A stretch of 64,000 nucleotides of DNA from Branchipolynoe longqiensis (lineage: Eukaryota > Annelida > Polychaeta > Phyllodocida > Polynoidae), in NCBI GenBank assembly GCA_030323885.1, contig CM059198.1, forward strand, positions 56,756,917-56,820,916, in the 5' to 3' direction. Below, one piece after another: positions 1-10,496 of the stretch; the first letter of the stretch is position 1, and every line of letters starts with the position of its first letter. A model generated the notes under the pieces. That model saw nothing but the letters and a program-made list of their open reading frames with translations. It did no database searches and was not told the origin of the DNA. A program made the translations under genes and the position numbers.

Positions 1-94
1 TTCTTCCTGTCTCTATTGCTCATGGAAGGAATTAATCATTTTCTGAGATGAATATATTAAGTTGATCATTCTAATCAACCTTAAATATCAGAAG
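1..94 (+). mobile_element. SINE-interrupted copy of dispersed repeat C (left part)
   Basis: Positions 10-90 match the opening of a repeat seen better at 35368-35715 and 54325-54660: a stretch like TTTTCTGAGATGAATATATT followed by TTGATCAT. The repeat resumes at about 263-286 after a SINE and shows a trace near 755-815 beyond a second insertion. It is AT-rich, about 330 bp when whole, and has no coding capacity. I see no clear terminal inverted repeat, so its class is unknown. Confidence 0.5.
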
Positions 95-262
95 AGCAGA
101 CCAAATTAGTTGAGCGTCCATCTAGCCGAGTCAAACCAATGACTTAAAAATATCCGGGTGATCGGCATTATTCGGATAAAGCAAGGACTGGTTGGCTCAG
201 TGTCCGGATAATGTGACTGCGTCGGATATCAAGCTGATTGGACAGCACTGCCCCCATCAGCT
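95..262 (+). mobile_element. tRNA-derived SINE-A, partial
   Basis: Head remnant (TTGAGCGTCCATCT) and body (AAACCAATGACTTAAAAAT, CAAGGACTGGTTGGCTCAGT, GGATAATGTGACTG) match the SINE-A family that occurs about 30 times here. The box B region and 3' tail are missing. It splits repeat C. Confidence 0.7.
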
Positions 263-284
263 ACTTAATAAGTACATCAGTATC

Positions 285-754
285 TAAAGGACCTGTCGCA
301 CCTTAGTGGACTGGAGAACCGGACACTGTCTGGTACTGTACGGCGATGTCCGGTACATGTCCGGTACCCATCCGGCGGTGTTGGTGGTGTCCGGCGGTGT
401 CCAATACAAATTTTGAACATGCACAAAACTTCTACCGGACACCGCTGGACTGACGTGTCCGGTTGGTGTCCGGTATGTCTGGTACCCATCCGGTACCCAT
501 CCGTACATGTCTGGTACCCATTCGTTGGTGTCCGGTTTGTCCGTTTTGTCCGGTGCATGTCCGGTACCCATCCATTACGTGTCCGGTTCTCGGTACATGT
601 ATGGTACATGTATGGTACTTGTCTGGTCGCCCGGCGCCAATTGACCAAATTCCGCTCCATTTCGATACATTTTGTCACCGGAAATCACCGGACTAGACAA
701 TTATTTGTCCTGTGGTCTCCTGTGCTCAGTCGGGTGAGGTGTGACAATGGCTTA
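285..754. mobile_element. Family 1 palindromic element (GTCCGGTACC iterons), copy a
   Basis: The left end (AAAGGACCTGTCGCACCTTA) and right end (GAGGTGTGACAATGGCTTA) are inverted relatives, each beside a TA. The interior is made of GTCCGGT, GTCCGGTACC and CCATCCG words that read GTCCGG on one side and CCGGAC on the other. The repeated frames encode only word-derived peptides. It lies in repeat C at GTATCTAAG, so the TA of that target fits a TA duplication. Probably a non-autonomous DNA transposon; no transposase is present. Confidence 0.65.
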
Positions 755-815
755 TGGTAGGGATCTAGGCTAAAATCGATGTAACTACTTTGGTTTTGCA
801 CATATTCTGCTTACC

Positions 816-1350
816 TTGGTGTATGCACCTTTAAGCGTTACATCCCACCCAACAATTCACCACACACACACACACATGCTCCCCATACCTCCTGCATCTC
901 TCAATTTACTGCCTCCTTCAACTGTATTTTATGTTCCAGTTAACATTCAGCGGATAATTGTATCCGCCAGAACGAGACTTGTAAGACCAGCATCTGGGAA
1001 TGGAGAGGATTATGATCCCAGAGGAAGAGAACTTAATTGAAAGAAAAAGAAATGAAGCTGTAGACTTCTAATTTGTCCATATGGCAGGTGTTTTATAGTT
1101 CTCCTTGGCTTAGTGTTTGTTGGTTGGTTGTTGGAGTTTTAGGTCCTGGCAACAGCTGCGATCATGTCAGGACTGGCTTGGTGTAAAGTAGTAGCTTGTG
1201 TAAATTTGCTCTTAACTGTTTGCAGGGAATGCTAGGAATTTCTTAAATGATGTTTCTGCTAATATATGCAGTATCTAAAGTATATATCCCCTAAAGTATC
1301 TAATATATGCAGTATCTAAAGTATATATCCCCTTTCAATGTTTTAAACAT
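816..1350. other. No gene seen; 33-bp direct repeat
   Basis: No coding or structural signal except a perfect 33-bp direct duplication at 1259-1291 and 1300-1332 (offset 41 bp, core AATATATGCAGTATC) and a short (CA)n run near 860-876. Confidence 0.6.
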
Positions 1351-1354
1351 TGTG

Positions 1355-1812
1355 TATGCGCACGCACCTTGGCTGCAGAACGAAGGCACACTGCCATTTA
1401 GTTTGCCGATAGAAATGCAGAACCCTAACCTTATAAATGTCATATAATCTGTTTGTTGAATATGTTTTCTGTATGTGTTACAAGCGGTTTGTTTCTAGGT
1501 GGTGTATTTTTAGAGATATTTCACTTTTTTGTATGAAGTTTGCTCATGGCCATTGACAATGCATTGAGTTTGCTGATATGTGCAGTGCAAAACGTTAGTT
1601 TAATTCAAAATTAATAGAACTACAGAACCGTAACCTTATAAATCTAATATATTCTGTTTGATGAACATGTTATCTCTGTGTGTGCCAACTGCTTTGTTTC
1701 TAGGTGGTGTGGTTTTAGAGATATTTCACTTTTTCTGTAGGAAGATTGCTCATAGCCATTGAGTTTGCAATGTGATTGTGTGTCGTCCGGCAGCCAAGCT
1801 GCATGCGCACTG
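1355..1812 (+). mobile_element. Repeat D with two internal units, copy 1
   Basis: Two diverged units of about 200 bp (near 1407-1610 and 1615-1790) each carry AACCTTATAAAT, a TTCTGTTTG(T)TGAA stretch, CTAGGTGGTGT and TTAGAGATATTTCAC. The ends GCGCACGCACCTTGGCTGC and GCAGCCAAGCTGCATGCGCAC are inverted relatives. The same two-unit body lies in reverse at about 50733-51214. No coding capacity. Class unknown; the TIR-like ends suggest a DNA transposon derivative. Confidence 0.5.
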
Positions 1813-1991
1813 ACCTAAATACATATACTGACATCACACAAAATGGGCCTATAAGTTGATGGGTATTTTTTAAGGAAATATCTGGAATTAGGCCGAACCC
1901 GACTATAGGTCACACTGCTTCGATTATACAGCAAGTGTCAGCCCTGTATTGTGTTCCTCAACTGTATATCTCATTTGTATGTGTATAAGGA

Positions 1992-2222
1992 GAGTTCAGG
2001 CACAACACCATGTAAACGCCCATCCAAAGATCTAGTTTAAATCACAGATTTGTCCCTGAAAATAATTGTAATTCTCACTAATTCCACTGTTCATATGTTC
2101 ATATCGTTATGGTGCAACGAACAAAAAAGTAAGAATATAAAAAAATATAATTTATTTTGGTTTGATTCCAATGTTTATCTCCATTTGTGGATTGTCATTT
2201 ACATGGTTTTGTGCCTGAACTC
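1992..2222. mobile_element. Small palindromic element K, copy 1
   Basis: The left end AGTTCAGGCACAACACCATG is mirrored by CATGGTTTTGTGCCTGAACT on the right, followed inward on both sides by GTAAACGCCNATCC-like sequence. The interior is AT-rich and non-coding. Related copies lie at 10917-11150, 29995-30220, 40965-41290 and 44622-44833. Confidence 0.7.
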
Positions 2223-2237
2223 TGAGTGTATATATTC

Positions 2238-2275
2238 TAGTATATATATATATATATATATACATATATGTGTAT
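2238..2275. repeat. TA microsatellite
   Basis: Alternating TA with few interruptions, next to element K. Similar short TA tracts occur at 10855-10900, 23583-23600, 28182-28197, 34498-34513, 38138-38162, 43118-43132 and 45366-45392. Confidence 0.9.
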
Positions 2276-2317
2276 AATATATATGAAGACGTATGCATAT
2301 GTGATGTATAACAAATA

Positions 2318-2577
2318 ATCCAGGTAGACTCCTAATCTGAGGGTCGGTGGTTCGATTCCCCATGCCCTTATCTCTGCCAATTTGGATTTCCACCGCTGTG
2401 TATAACTTACAGCATCATCAAAGGCCGGTTGCTCTCATACCATGTCTATGTGGTGTGGGAGGTTCAAAATCCCTTGGGTCGGTAAAAGTGTAGGCTCGGG
2501 CTTTCTATCGACCAGGAATGAGGAAGATCACTCGTCTATGACTGAAATGTCCCCTGCTTAAACAACTAATGGACCCA
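2318..2577 (+). mobile_element. SINE-B, 5' truncated
   Basis: Starts inside the tRNA-like head (GACTCCTAATCTGAGGGTCG, box B-like GGTTCGATTCC). It continues with a body marked by CCAATTTGGATTTCCACCGC, GTGTATAACTTACAGC and CATGTCTATGTGGTGTGGGA, and ends near CCCTGCTTAAACAACTAATG. Full heads are at 61420 and 61815. Confidence 0.8.
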
Positions 2578-2599
2578 AACAAAATAAAATAAAAGGGTT

Positions 2600-2710
2600 A
2601 ATTATTACTATTATTTGTTATACTCCCTAAGACCAACACTGTACCGGTGGCTCCACCTACCCTCCTCGCCTCCAGTGTCAGTCGCACCGGAGGATATATA
2701 TTATGTGTCT
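2600..2710 (+). repeat. Dispersed repeat P, copy 1
   Basis: Shares TATTATTNGTTATNCTCC, ACACTGTACYGGTGG and CAGTGTCAGTCGCA with 32535-32660 (+) and 52495-52625 (-). Short, non-coding, family unknown. Confidence 0.5.
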
Positions 2711-2719
2711 GACTGGCTA

Positions 2720-3455
2720 CTCCTGTAAATATTCATTCAAATGGATGACATCATTTGCGTTGTAGCATATCCTTCCTGATCCCGAACTATCACCTCACTC
2801 ACTATTACCTATTTCTTCCATACAGGTGTGCCATCTATGCCGATTCATCAGAGGATAACTAAATACTGCTGATAAGGGCACTAGCATAAGGTAAGCACTC
2901 ATATAAGGACAGTACTAACTCACCCTTCGCTGACCTATATTTCGGCATCCGAGATTGATTTCCTTTGATTGCGCCTCAGTTTACCCGGTAATTATTATTC
3001 AGGTCAGGGTTTATTGTTACTTTGGTTCGATAAGGAATGACTCAACCAGGAAGTGCTTGTACAAGAAGAGAGTTTATTTACAAAATGGGTAGACATACAC
3101 ATCTAGGCATGGCTACACAAATAGCGGAGTCTTAAAATACACTAAGAAGTCCGAGGGGGCGAAAGAAACTAGAGGTGCGGACACTGTGTCGGCTTGCTGG
3201 GGAGTGCTGGTGGACATCGGTGGGCCCCCATTAAATGGGGAGAAGCGATGCTGGGTGTGAAAGCGTTGGTGTCCATGAGTGGTCCAGGTATGGCTGCAGG
3301 TTCCCGTCAAATCAAATGCAATACCAGTATTGCAACCAATTATAACCAGCAAATTTGTATCAACAAAATGTATTTCACATTGTCATTAATTAACAAGCCA
3401 GGGTTTATTAACACTCACTTATAACTGGCTACTTTTAGCAAGCAAGGCTTATGAT
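2720..3455. other. No feature recognised
   Basis: Mixed-composition sequence. Open frames on both strands near 3113-3424 overlap each other and show no domain. Confidence 0.5.
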
Positions 3456-3463
3456 ATTATCGC

Positions 3464-3849
3464 CAAAGACCCTATAATACTAAGACGTCTCACTCCCTAT
3501 CTCTTCCATGGTAATGTAAATTTTGCAGTGCCACCTTGTGGTGGGTTTGATCAGCCCTGCTGCTGGTTGGTGTTTCACATGTAAAGACATACAATTATAT
3601 TAAACATGAGATAGGTAAGTATGAATACACATCAATATGAAATTGTTATGAACAAATACACATCATCATCAGCATCATCATCATCATCATCACCATCATC
3701 ACACATCTTTCACATTCGTATATACATTTATACATATAATATAGCACCTGTTTAACCAAGAGAACAGCCAGCGCACCAAGTTGTGGGCTTGATCATTTTG
3801 ACTACACAGTACAGGCTGAGTGAGCCGTCTTAGTATTATAGTGTCTTTG
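3464..3849. mobile_element. Non-autonomous DNA transposon E, copy 1
   Basis: The 31-bp inverted ends begin CAAAGACCCTATAATACTAA and close with TTAGTATTATAGTGTCTTTG. Flanking 7-bp duplications TTATCGC sit at 3457-3463 and 3850-3856. The 386 bp interior has a (CAT)n run and no coding frame of note. A second copy in the opposite orientation is at 16714-17096 with its own 7-bp duplication. TIR length and duplication size are in the range of P-like or hAT-like transposons; I cannot choose between them. Confidence 0.85.
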
Positions 3850-3995
3850 TTATCGCTCAGTCTTGGCACACCCTGCAGCTGGTGCTGTCCCAATTAAAGA
3901 CACTGGTCACATGAATAATGTCACAGTCAGCAAGTCTCACTGACAATCAGGCCTGACAGCATTATTGTGACACTAGTCACTCGTCTACCGCTAAA
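3850..3995 (+). repeat. Dispersed repeat Q, copy 1
   Basis: TTATCGCTCAGTC, a CTGGTGCTGTCCC-like stretch and a GACAATCAGGCC-like stretch match the repeat at about 7160-7645. In this copy transposon E has inserted in the TTATCGC at its left edge. Non-coding. Confidence 0.5.
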
Positions 3996-4026
3996 CGATT
4001 AGAATATAGCATTACTAGAAAGTTGG

Positions 4027-4350
4027 GCTGGTTGGTTGTTGGAGTTTTATGTCCTGGCAACATCTAATGTCCTATCAGGGCGGGTACCGACTTGTGACAG
4101 CACACACTTATGGTAACATTATAGTCCTGCCCCACTGGGAAATCAGGCCAGCAGTACCATGACCCGATATCCTACTCAGTCACATTATCCTGACAATGAG
4201 CTAACCAGTCCTTGCCTTATCCTATTGATGCCGAGCTACTGGAAATAAAGCGACACAGAAGAATTTGATAATTCATTGGTTTGACACGACCGGGAACCGA
4301 TTTCCCGAACTCCCACATGGGAGTCCCCCACTCTACCGATTCGGCCACCG
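4027..4350 (-). mobile_element. SINE-A, head type 2
   Basis: Reads on the minus strand as a tRNA-like head (GTGGCCGAATCGGTAGAGTG and a GGGAGTTCGGGAAATCGGTT region). The family body (CAATGAATT, GGACTGGTTAGCTC, GATAATGTGACTG) and tail (TAAAACTCCAACAACCAAC) follow. The head differs from the type 1 head seen at 26741. Confidence 0.75.
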
Positions 4351-4589
4351 GTAGTTTAATCCGGTATGACTCGGTCCGAGTTGCTCGGTGTCTGTGGGGA
4401 GACGCTCCTGCAGGAATTGACTCAACTGCCAAAGGGAGCAGGAGCGGCCATGTCTAGGAAGGCATAACATAATCTGACGCCCAATTAATTGGCACAGCTT
4501 GAGGCTGGACAATGGTTCAGTGTCATCCTGACAACTCAGCCACAGATCGCCAAACAACAACATGCTCTTTCCTTTTATGGTTATTGATA

Positions 4590-5201
4590 TGCCCCGGTCA
4601 CATACACGGTAGTGTACATAGTTCAACATAGGTGACTGTAGTGGAGGCTAACATGGGTCAAACGTGGTGTAAGTATGTTAAACTACATTGAAATATGCTA
4701 AGGTATGGCAGGTTTTGGTTTGGATAAATACATTACAGTATAGATGCCGGTACCTTCAACTACGTTCCACTACGTTAGCCTCCACTGCGTCCATTAACGG
4801 CTATGTAACTAGGGCTTCGTCTAAGTATGCTAGAGTGCGCTAGACCATGCTAGACTATGCTAGAGTATGCTAGAGCATGCTAGAGCATGCTAGAGTAAGC
4901 TAGAGTATGCTAGAGTATACTAGAGCATTCTAGAACATACATACCACTCTGTTGAACATGTCCAACAATTAAATTGGACACCAAGGTAACATCACAGACA
5001 AGTATGGATGCCCGTACGTTCAACTACGTTCAACTATGGTCAACGACGTTCAACTACGTTCAACTATGTTCAACTATGTTCAACCTTGTTCAACTACGTT
5101 CAACTATGTTAAACTACGTTCAACTACGTTCAACTACGTTCAACTACATTAGCTTCCACTATGTTCAACTATGTCCACTAACGTGTATGTGCCTGGGGCA
5201 T
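4590..5201. mobile_element. Family 2 palindromic element (GTTCAACTAC iterons), copy a
   Basis: The ends GCCCCGGTCACATACACG and CGTGTATGTGCCTGGGGC are inverted repeats (16 of 18 match). Inside are a second end-like segment near 4785-4818, a tract of CTAGAGTATG words (4828-4935) and a long array of GTTCAACTAC (5020-5150). Composite structure suggests two fused copies. Protein frames across it are artefacts of the array. Confidence 0.7.
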
Positions 5202-5361
5202 TAGAGTTGTTGATTAAGCCTGGGATATTTCAACTAGCTTTGGCACATAATTCAGTCTAGGCTTTGATTGCCTGTGTAAAAGTGATGGTTGGATACAATA
5301 CAACAAAATACAAGCCAAACACTTCTTGACATAATTGTGGCCTTTGCTGCTGATGCGAAAT

Positions 5362-6006
5362 TGGTCGTAATGCGTAGCATTACGTTTGATGCGAGGAAAG
5401 GAGGAGACCCTCCCCCGCCCCGGCTGTCGCGCAGCTTGACACCTCGCCCGACGCCGCCGCGACTCGCTCCCTCCCCCGCCCTCTGCCGCGCAGCATTCGC
5501 GCCTCACCCGACGCCCGCTGCTCGCCACCTTTCCCCCCCCCCTCCCCCGGGCCGGCAGCCTTCACACCTCACCTGCTGTCGCCCTCCTCCTTTCCCTTAT
5601 AAGGCCGCCTCCGGCCTCCCTCAGGCACTCGCCCTCCTGCCGCCTTCCAGACTTCTCCCCTGTTTTCTCCACCCACCCACCCATCTCTCTTCTTCTCTCT
5701 TCTTTCTCCTTCTTCTGGTGGAGGGCTCCTCGGCTCCCCCTCACACAGCATGACCTTCACCACGAACTCTTGCTCCATCTGAGCCCCACATTGACTCTCT
5801 TACCAGCTCCTTATGAGCCCTTTATCCTCATTCTATTGCATTGCTCCTTATGAGCCCCTGTTTACATGTCATATTGCATTGCTCCTCATGAGCCGCTTAC
5901 CTTTTGTACCATTGTATCTAACCTGTCCTCTGTATTTCCTGAGGCGCTCAATAAACGCCTCTTTCTCGACCCCTGTCTTGCTTTCCTCCTTTTCGCGCAT
6001 CAAGCA
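5362..6006 (+). mobile_element. GC-rich LTR-like terminal repeat, solo copy 1
   Basis: Begins TGGTCGTAATGC, folding with GCATTACG into an 8-bp hairpin, then TTGATGCGAGG. A pyrimidine-rich GC tract leads to a TATA box (TTATAAGG near 5598), and AATAAA lies at 5950-5955. It ends near CGCGCATCAAGCA. The same start, TATA context and end occur on the minus strand at 54177-53707, and the same start and TATA box open the gag-bearing element at 21859. The TG...CA outline, a promoter and a poly(A) signal fit a solo LTR or a comparable terminal repeat. No convincing target duplication. Confidence 0.6.
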
Positions 6007-6059
6007 ACCGCCAATCACTTAACCAATCAATCAACTACCGAGAGTTAGCATCCACATTC

Positions 6060-6350
6060 CCCTGATACTTGTCCAATCTTAAAGTTGTAGAGTCCCATTG
6101 TTTTGAGTTTCTGTCATTTTCTGAGGTTAATATATTAGGGTGATGGGTATTGTCTACCTTACTTTAGTTTGAAGAAACTTTTACTTTAAATGGCTAACCT
6201 TCGAGATAGTTGAAATTCAAACTGCAAAATTATGTTTGGCAATCATGCCCAAATTCTGATTACATGCATCAGTATCTAAATTAGATATGTATCAATAAGT
6301 TCAAATAATTGTTTTGATTTTGACAATTTGATATTTGTATCGGACTATGC
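6060..6350 (+). mobile_element. Repeat C, copy 2
   Basis: Matches the consensus seen at 35368 (GTTTTGAGTTTCTG, ATATATTAGGGTGATGG, CATCAGTATCTAAATTAGAT, CATCGGACTATGCA-like end). About 290 bp, AT-rich, with a short internal deletion. Confidence 0.65.
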
Positions 6351-6940
6351 AATCTGTCAGGTAGCAACATGTATCAATTTTGTAAATCATTACTTTGACT
6401 CGGCCAGGGTTCAAACATGGGTTCGAATCAGATGACCTGCTACAAGGCATTAAGAAAGTCCATCTGTTTTATGTTCAACCACAGCACAAACACAGTTACA
6501 ATGTAATACAAGAAAATGGATAAAACAAACAAATTTGACTTACAGCTATTGCAAACAGACCCGGCTTCTCTAATCACCTCACAGATGGAACTACTCAGCG
6601 TATATGACATATGTCATCATATTCTCCTTCTTACCCATTAATGAAGATTGCAGATGCTATATTATAAAAGCGAGTGTGTGACAATAATGTCTATATTTAT
6701 GTAGTAGTCTACGCTGATCTCTCAGACAAAAAGCTTATAAATGTATATGAGTGGACAGGGTAATTCTATTGGGAAACATAACTAGTATATTTGTTTGCAC
6801 GCTCACCCCAGAATAGCAAGAAGAGTCGGTCTCCGATCTACTCTGAGGACAAGAGATCCCATGTTCATCACCCGCTTGATTCAAGTGGACAGTATTATGT
6901 AGAACCAATGCACTGTAAGCTTTTTGAACAGTGGAACTGC
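6350..6940. other. No gene seen; small SINE-A scrap
   Basis: A SINE-A head fragment on the minus strand lies near 6391-6440 (GACTCGGCCAGGGTTC). The remainder is unremarkable. Confidence 0.45.
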
Positions 6941-6944
6941 ACAC

Positions 6945-7037
6945 ATAATGATGCAACAAGTGGCTTGTAGTAGTGCGTGGCAGCAAACTGCTGTAATAGA
7001 GAGGTAAGTTCTGCTACGCAGCTTGTTGCATCATTAT
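6945..7037. repeat. Inverted repeat with 16-bp perfect arms
   Basis: ATAATGATGCAACAAG at 6945-6960 is exactly mirrored at 7022-7037 with 61 bp between. Confidence 0.8.
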
Positions 7038-7159
7038 TTGTTTAACACCTAGGGGTGTGATAAAATACACAGCGTCATGGAGCTGGTTCCGGAAGCAGGC
7101 TCACTGGGGCCCTATATGCGTATCAGCTGGTGTGGGGCCTTAGACGCCGACAGTTATTG

Positions 7160-7645
7160 AATTACTGTATTATCGCTCAGTCCCGGTATGGCAGTTTAAA
7201 TTCTCAGTGGGTTTAGAGTCTATGCTATGGGTTCTGCGCATGCGTCAAAATCTAACAGCATTTCAGCGATTCGATTAATCAACTCGGGTGACCCAAGCGC
7301 CTTTTTGATGCACAAATGTGGTCAAGGCATTAACTCTTGAATTCGCTAAATATATACTATTTAGCTAAAATACGTTTAGCACACGGCACACATTTTTGTC
7401 AACTCCACTGACGGTGTTCTATTTGAATTTCTAGCAACTCGGGTGACACAAGTCTCCTGGGTCGTCTTAATCGAACACCCGCATGCACAGAACCCCGAAC
7501 ATAGACTCTAAACCCACTGAGAATCTAAACCGCGACACCAACACCCCTTGCAAGTGGCGCTGTCCCCAGATGGTGGTCACACTAACAATGTCAGGGTCGG
7601 CTTGACTCGCTGATAATGGGGCCCGATAGCATCATAGCGAAATGC
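7160..7645 (+). repeat. Dispersed repeat Q, copy 2, split by element H
   Basis: The left part (TTATCGCTCAGTCCCGG) and right part (GGCGCTGTCCCC, GTCAGGGTCGGC, GCTGATAATGGGGCC) together match repeat Q at 3850. The break between them is occupied by palindromic element H. Confidence 0.5.
7193..7535. mobile_element. Palindromic element H
   Basis: Near-perfect inverted ends: ATTCTCAGTGGGTTTAGAG on the left, CTCTAAACCCACTGAGAAT on the right. Weaker symmetry extends inward (TTCTGCGCATGCG; GCATGCACAGAA) and outward. About 330 bp, no coding frame. The interior carries AACTCGGGTGAC twice, near 7281 and 7437. Confidence 0.75.
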
Positions 7646-7844
7646 TGAAAGTGCTCTTATCCCCACATCCGGATCGCTTAGTAACACTGCAGCCTGCGAT
7701 TGCTTTTGTTCCAATGTGCATTTCCACTGGTCATTTAGGAAGGGTTTGAGGTATAAGCAGGCTTATTTGCAACTCGGCAAGTGTAGGGTGATTGTTTCCC
7801 CCATCGCTGAGATTCATGAGCGCTTTACATTTTATACTTCTTGT

Positions 7845-7930
7845 GTGTCGGTGATGAAATTAGGAAATATTGTACCTAGGAATGGTTCATAGCCCACACC
7901 TCATGCCATTGCGGGGGTAATGTCCTAACC
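7845..7930 (-). mobile_element. SINE-C fragment
   Basis: On the minus strand this reads as the body of the tRNA-like SINE-C seen at 22660 and 22981; shared marks are GTGATGAAAnTnGGAAATATT and the GCCCACACCTC region on the plus strand. Diverged. Confidence 0.45.
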
Positions 7931-7936
7931 AGTAGC

Positions 7937-8180
7937 GTATTGATGTTTCTTGGAGGTGTATATCCTGGCAACACACACTGCCATATCAGTATAGGTACTG
8001 ACTTGTGACAGTGCACACTCGTGGTGACTTTATAGTGCTCTTATCCGCCGAGACCAGGTTGGCGAATACATGAAAGGATTTCTCACTCAGTCACGTTATC
8101 CTGACTCTGAGCTAACCGGTTCTTGCCCTATTCTAGTGTTGCCGAGCACCAGGCTAAGCAGAAACAAGTATCAATGCTAT
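7937..8180 (-). mobile_element. SINE-A body fragment
   Basis: Contains TCCTGGCAACA, ACTGACTTGTGACAGTGCAC, CTCAGTCACGTTATCCTGAC and TTGCCCTATTCTAG in the order expected for the minus orientation. The tRNA head is missing and another SINE-A follows directly. Confidence 0.7.
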
Positions 8181-8182
8181 AT

Positions 8183-8560
8183 TGTTTGTTTGTTGTTGGT
8201 TTATGTCCTAGCAACATCTAAGGTCATATCAGGACGGGTGTGCTCTGTGACAGTGCACACTCATGGCAACTTTATAGTGCTGCCCCACTGGGAGACCAGG
8301 CCACCAGCACCATGACCTGATATCCCACTCAGTCACATTATCCTGACACTGAGCCAACCAGTCCTTGCCCTATCCTAAATAATGCCGAGCGCCTGGCTAG
8401 GAAGCGACAAGTATCAATGTTAAAGTCATTGGTTTGACTCGACCTGGATTCGAACGCAAAACCCGATGGTCTAAGTCATTGGTTTGACTCGGCCGGTATT
8501 CAAAATCCCAAATTTCTGCGCAGGAACCCTGCGCTCTTACCGATTCAGCCACATACTCCC
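8183..8560 (-). mobile_element. SINE-A
   Basis: Minus orientation, from a GTTTGTTTGTTGTTGG tail complement at the left to a tRNA-like head complement at the right (CCGATTCAGCCACATAC). A short internal duplication of the GTCATTGGTTTGACTCG segment occurs near 8426-8490. Confidence 0.75.
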
Positions 8561-9815
8561 CCTCGTCATTATTCTAACTAAGCACCTTGATGCAACTACG
8601 ATAGCAGATATAACCAGACGCGTGTGCCGAATGAGTTGAGCATCCATCTCCCGTCTGGTTAGTCCTTGCGAGTCTAACCTACAGGTTTGAACCCTACTTG
8701 AGTGAAACCAGTGATTTAAAAATGGATACTTGTCGCATCATATCCAGGCGCTCGGCATTCTTAGGATAGGGGAAGGACAGGTGGCTCAGTGTCAGGATAA
8801 TGTGACTGAGTGAGATATCAGGGCATGGTGCTGGCGGCTGGTTCTCCCGGTTGGGCAGCACTATAAAGTGTGCACCCTCACAAGTCGGTACCCATCCTGA
8901 TATGAGCTTAGATATTGATGGGACGTAAAATAACAACAAACAAACTTACCAATTCAGCCAAATAGTCCGGTTACATTAGTCTAAAGGGCCAGTCACACCT
9001 TACCGGACTGGGGAACCGGACACTGTCCGGTGAAATACCACAATGTCCGGTATATGTATATGTACGGTACCCATCCGCTGGTGTCCGGTGGTGTCCGGCG
9101 GTGTCCGGTACATGTTTTGAACATGCACAAAACGTCTACCAGACACCGCCGGACTGACGTGTCCGGTTGGTGTCCGGTTTGTCCGGTTCATGTCCGGTAC
9201 CCATCCGTTGGTGTCCGGTTGGTGTCTGGTTTGTCCATTTTGTCCGGTACATGTCCGGTACCCATCCGTTATGTGTCCGATTGTCATCCGGTACATGTAC
9301 GGTACTTTTCCGGTCGCCCGGTGGCAATTGACCCAATTACCCTCCATGTCGGTGCATTTCGATACATTTTGTCACCGGACACCACCAGACTAGACAATTC
9401 TTTGCTCAGTTCATGTCCGTTGCTCAATCCGGTAAGGTGCGACAGGCACTTTAGTGTCTCGATGCAACCACGATAACCGATATAACCAGACAGGATGGCA
9501 GAAGGAGGTGAACATCCGTGTCCCGTTTTGGCAGATCATGGGAGTCTAACCTACCGGTTTCAACCCTAGTTGAGTCAAACCTGATACATGTAGCTGCCTA
9601 GTCAGGCACTTGGCATTATTAGGATAGCGCAAGGACCAGTCGGCTCAGTGTCAGGACAATATGACTGACTGGGATATCAGGTCATGGTGCTGGTGGCCTG
9701 GTCTCCCAGTGCGGCAGTACTAAACAATGGCCATGAGTGCAGACTGTCATAAGCCAGTAACCATCCTGAATTGACCTTATATGTTGCCAGGACGTAAAGC
9801 TCCAACAACCAATCT
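8528..9815 (+). repeat. Tandem duplication of a linker plus SINE-A unit, second unit split by a family 1 element
   Basis: Unit 1 (8528-8944) holds a linker (ATTCAGCCACATA ... GATGCAACTACGATAGCAG) and a plus-strand SINE-A (8617-8944). Unit 2 (8945-9815) holds the same linker and SINE-A (9483-9815). Its linker is interrupted after CATTAGTC by the family 1 element at 8982-9453, so unit 1 acts as an empty-site control. Confidence 0.7.
8982..9453. mobile_element. Family 1 palindromic element, copy b
   Basis: Ends AAAGGGCCAGTCACACCTTA and TAAGGTGCGACAGGCACTTT are inverted repeats, each bordered by TA. The interior is packed with GTCCGGT and GTCCGGTACCCATCCG words. Comparison with the uninterrupted linker at 8528-8617 puts the insertion in a TA. 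Confidence 0.75.
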
Positions 9816-9819
9816 TCTA

Positions 9820-10225
9820 ACGATAACCGATAACAGGACCCTTTGGTGGCGCAGCAACTGCTCTCTGTTCGATCATGTATTCAAAGATGTTACCTCCTCA
9901 ATGAAGGCTGTCCTTTTGTCTCTAGAGGTTTCTAGCAAGTGGTTGTCTCAGCCCTGTTTATGCTGAAGGCATTCATTACACTGAGTTAATCTCAGTCATC
10001 CTTTCCTTTCTCAGTCATCCTTTCCATCCCTGAATCTGGTTATTTTCTAGCAATTAGCTCCCTGAGGCTTTGCCATTCCGACATTTAACGACGCAGAGTG
10101 GAATTAGTTTAGGGTGTTTTTCTGTTCTTCCTTTTATTCGCTTACTCAGCATGAATGAGACCCATTTAAAGAGACAATGTTAGAGATTGACTGATGCTGG
10201 AGTTTGGGGCCTGTTAATAGGCTAC
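9820..10225. other. No feature recognised
   Basis: No recognisable repeat or coding signal; a CTCAGTCATCCTTTCC word is duplicated near 9992-10026. Confidence 0.45.
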
Positions 10226-10227
10226 CT

Positions 10228-10335
10228 CAGTTGGTCATTGGAAGGTTAAGTGCTGGCAACATCTAAGGTCATATTATCACGGGTTCCCACGATTGACAGT
10301 CCTCACTTATGGCGACTTTATAGTGCTGTCGGCGA
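10228..10335 (-). mobile_element. SINE-A 3' fragment
   Basis: The tail half only, minus orientation: TGCTGGCAACATCTAAGGTC and CTTATGGCGACTTTATAGTGCT. Confidence 0.65.
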
Positions 10336-10496
10336 TTCAATGACGCTATATTATTAACCAATCGCTGTCGTCCGTCCGGTTTGCTGTGGTCTCGGCAGCA
10401 TTCGACAGCAACCATGATATTTTGAATCGTCACTATCCACTTTTACTTTTACTTTTATGTTTAATTAGGTAGGGCATGTATCGCTCATGGAAGCTC

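Noticed and set aside
5289..5753. A 154-codon Pro-rich frame
   Set aside because: It crosses the boundary of the GC-rich LTR-like element and its pyrimidine tract; the solo copy on the minus strand at 54177 does not preserve it.
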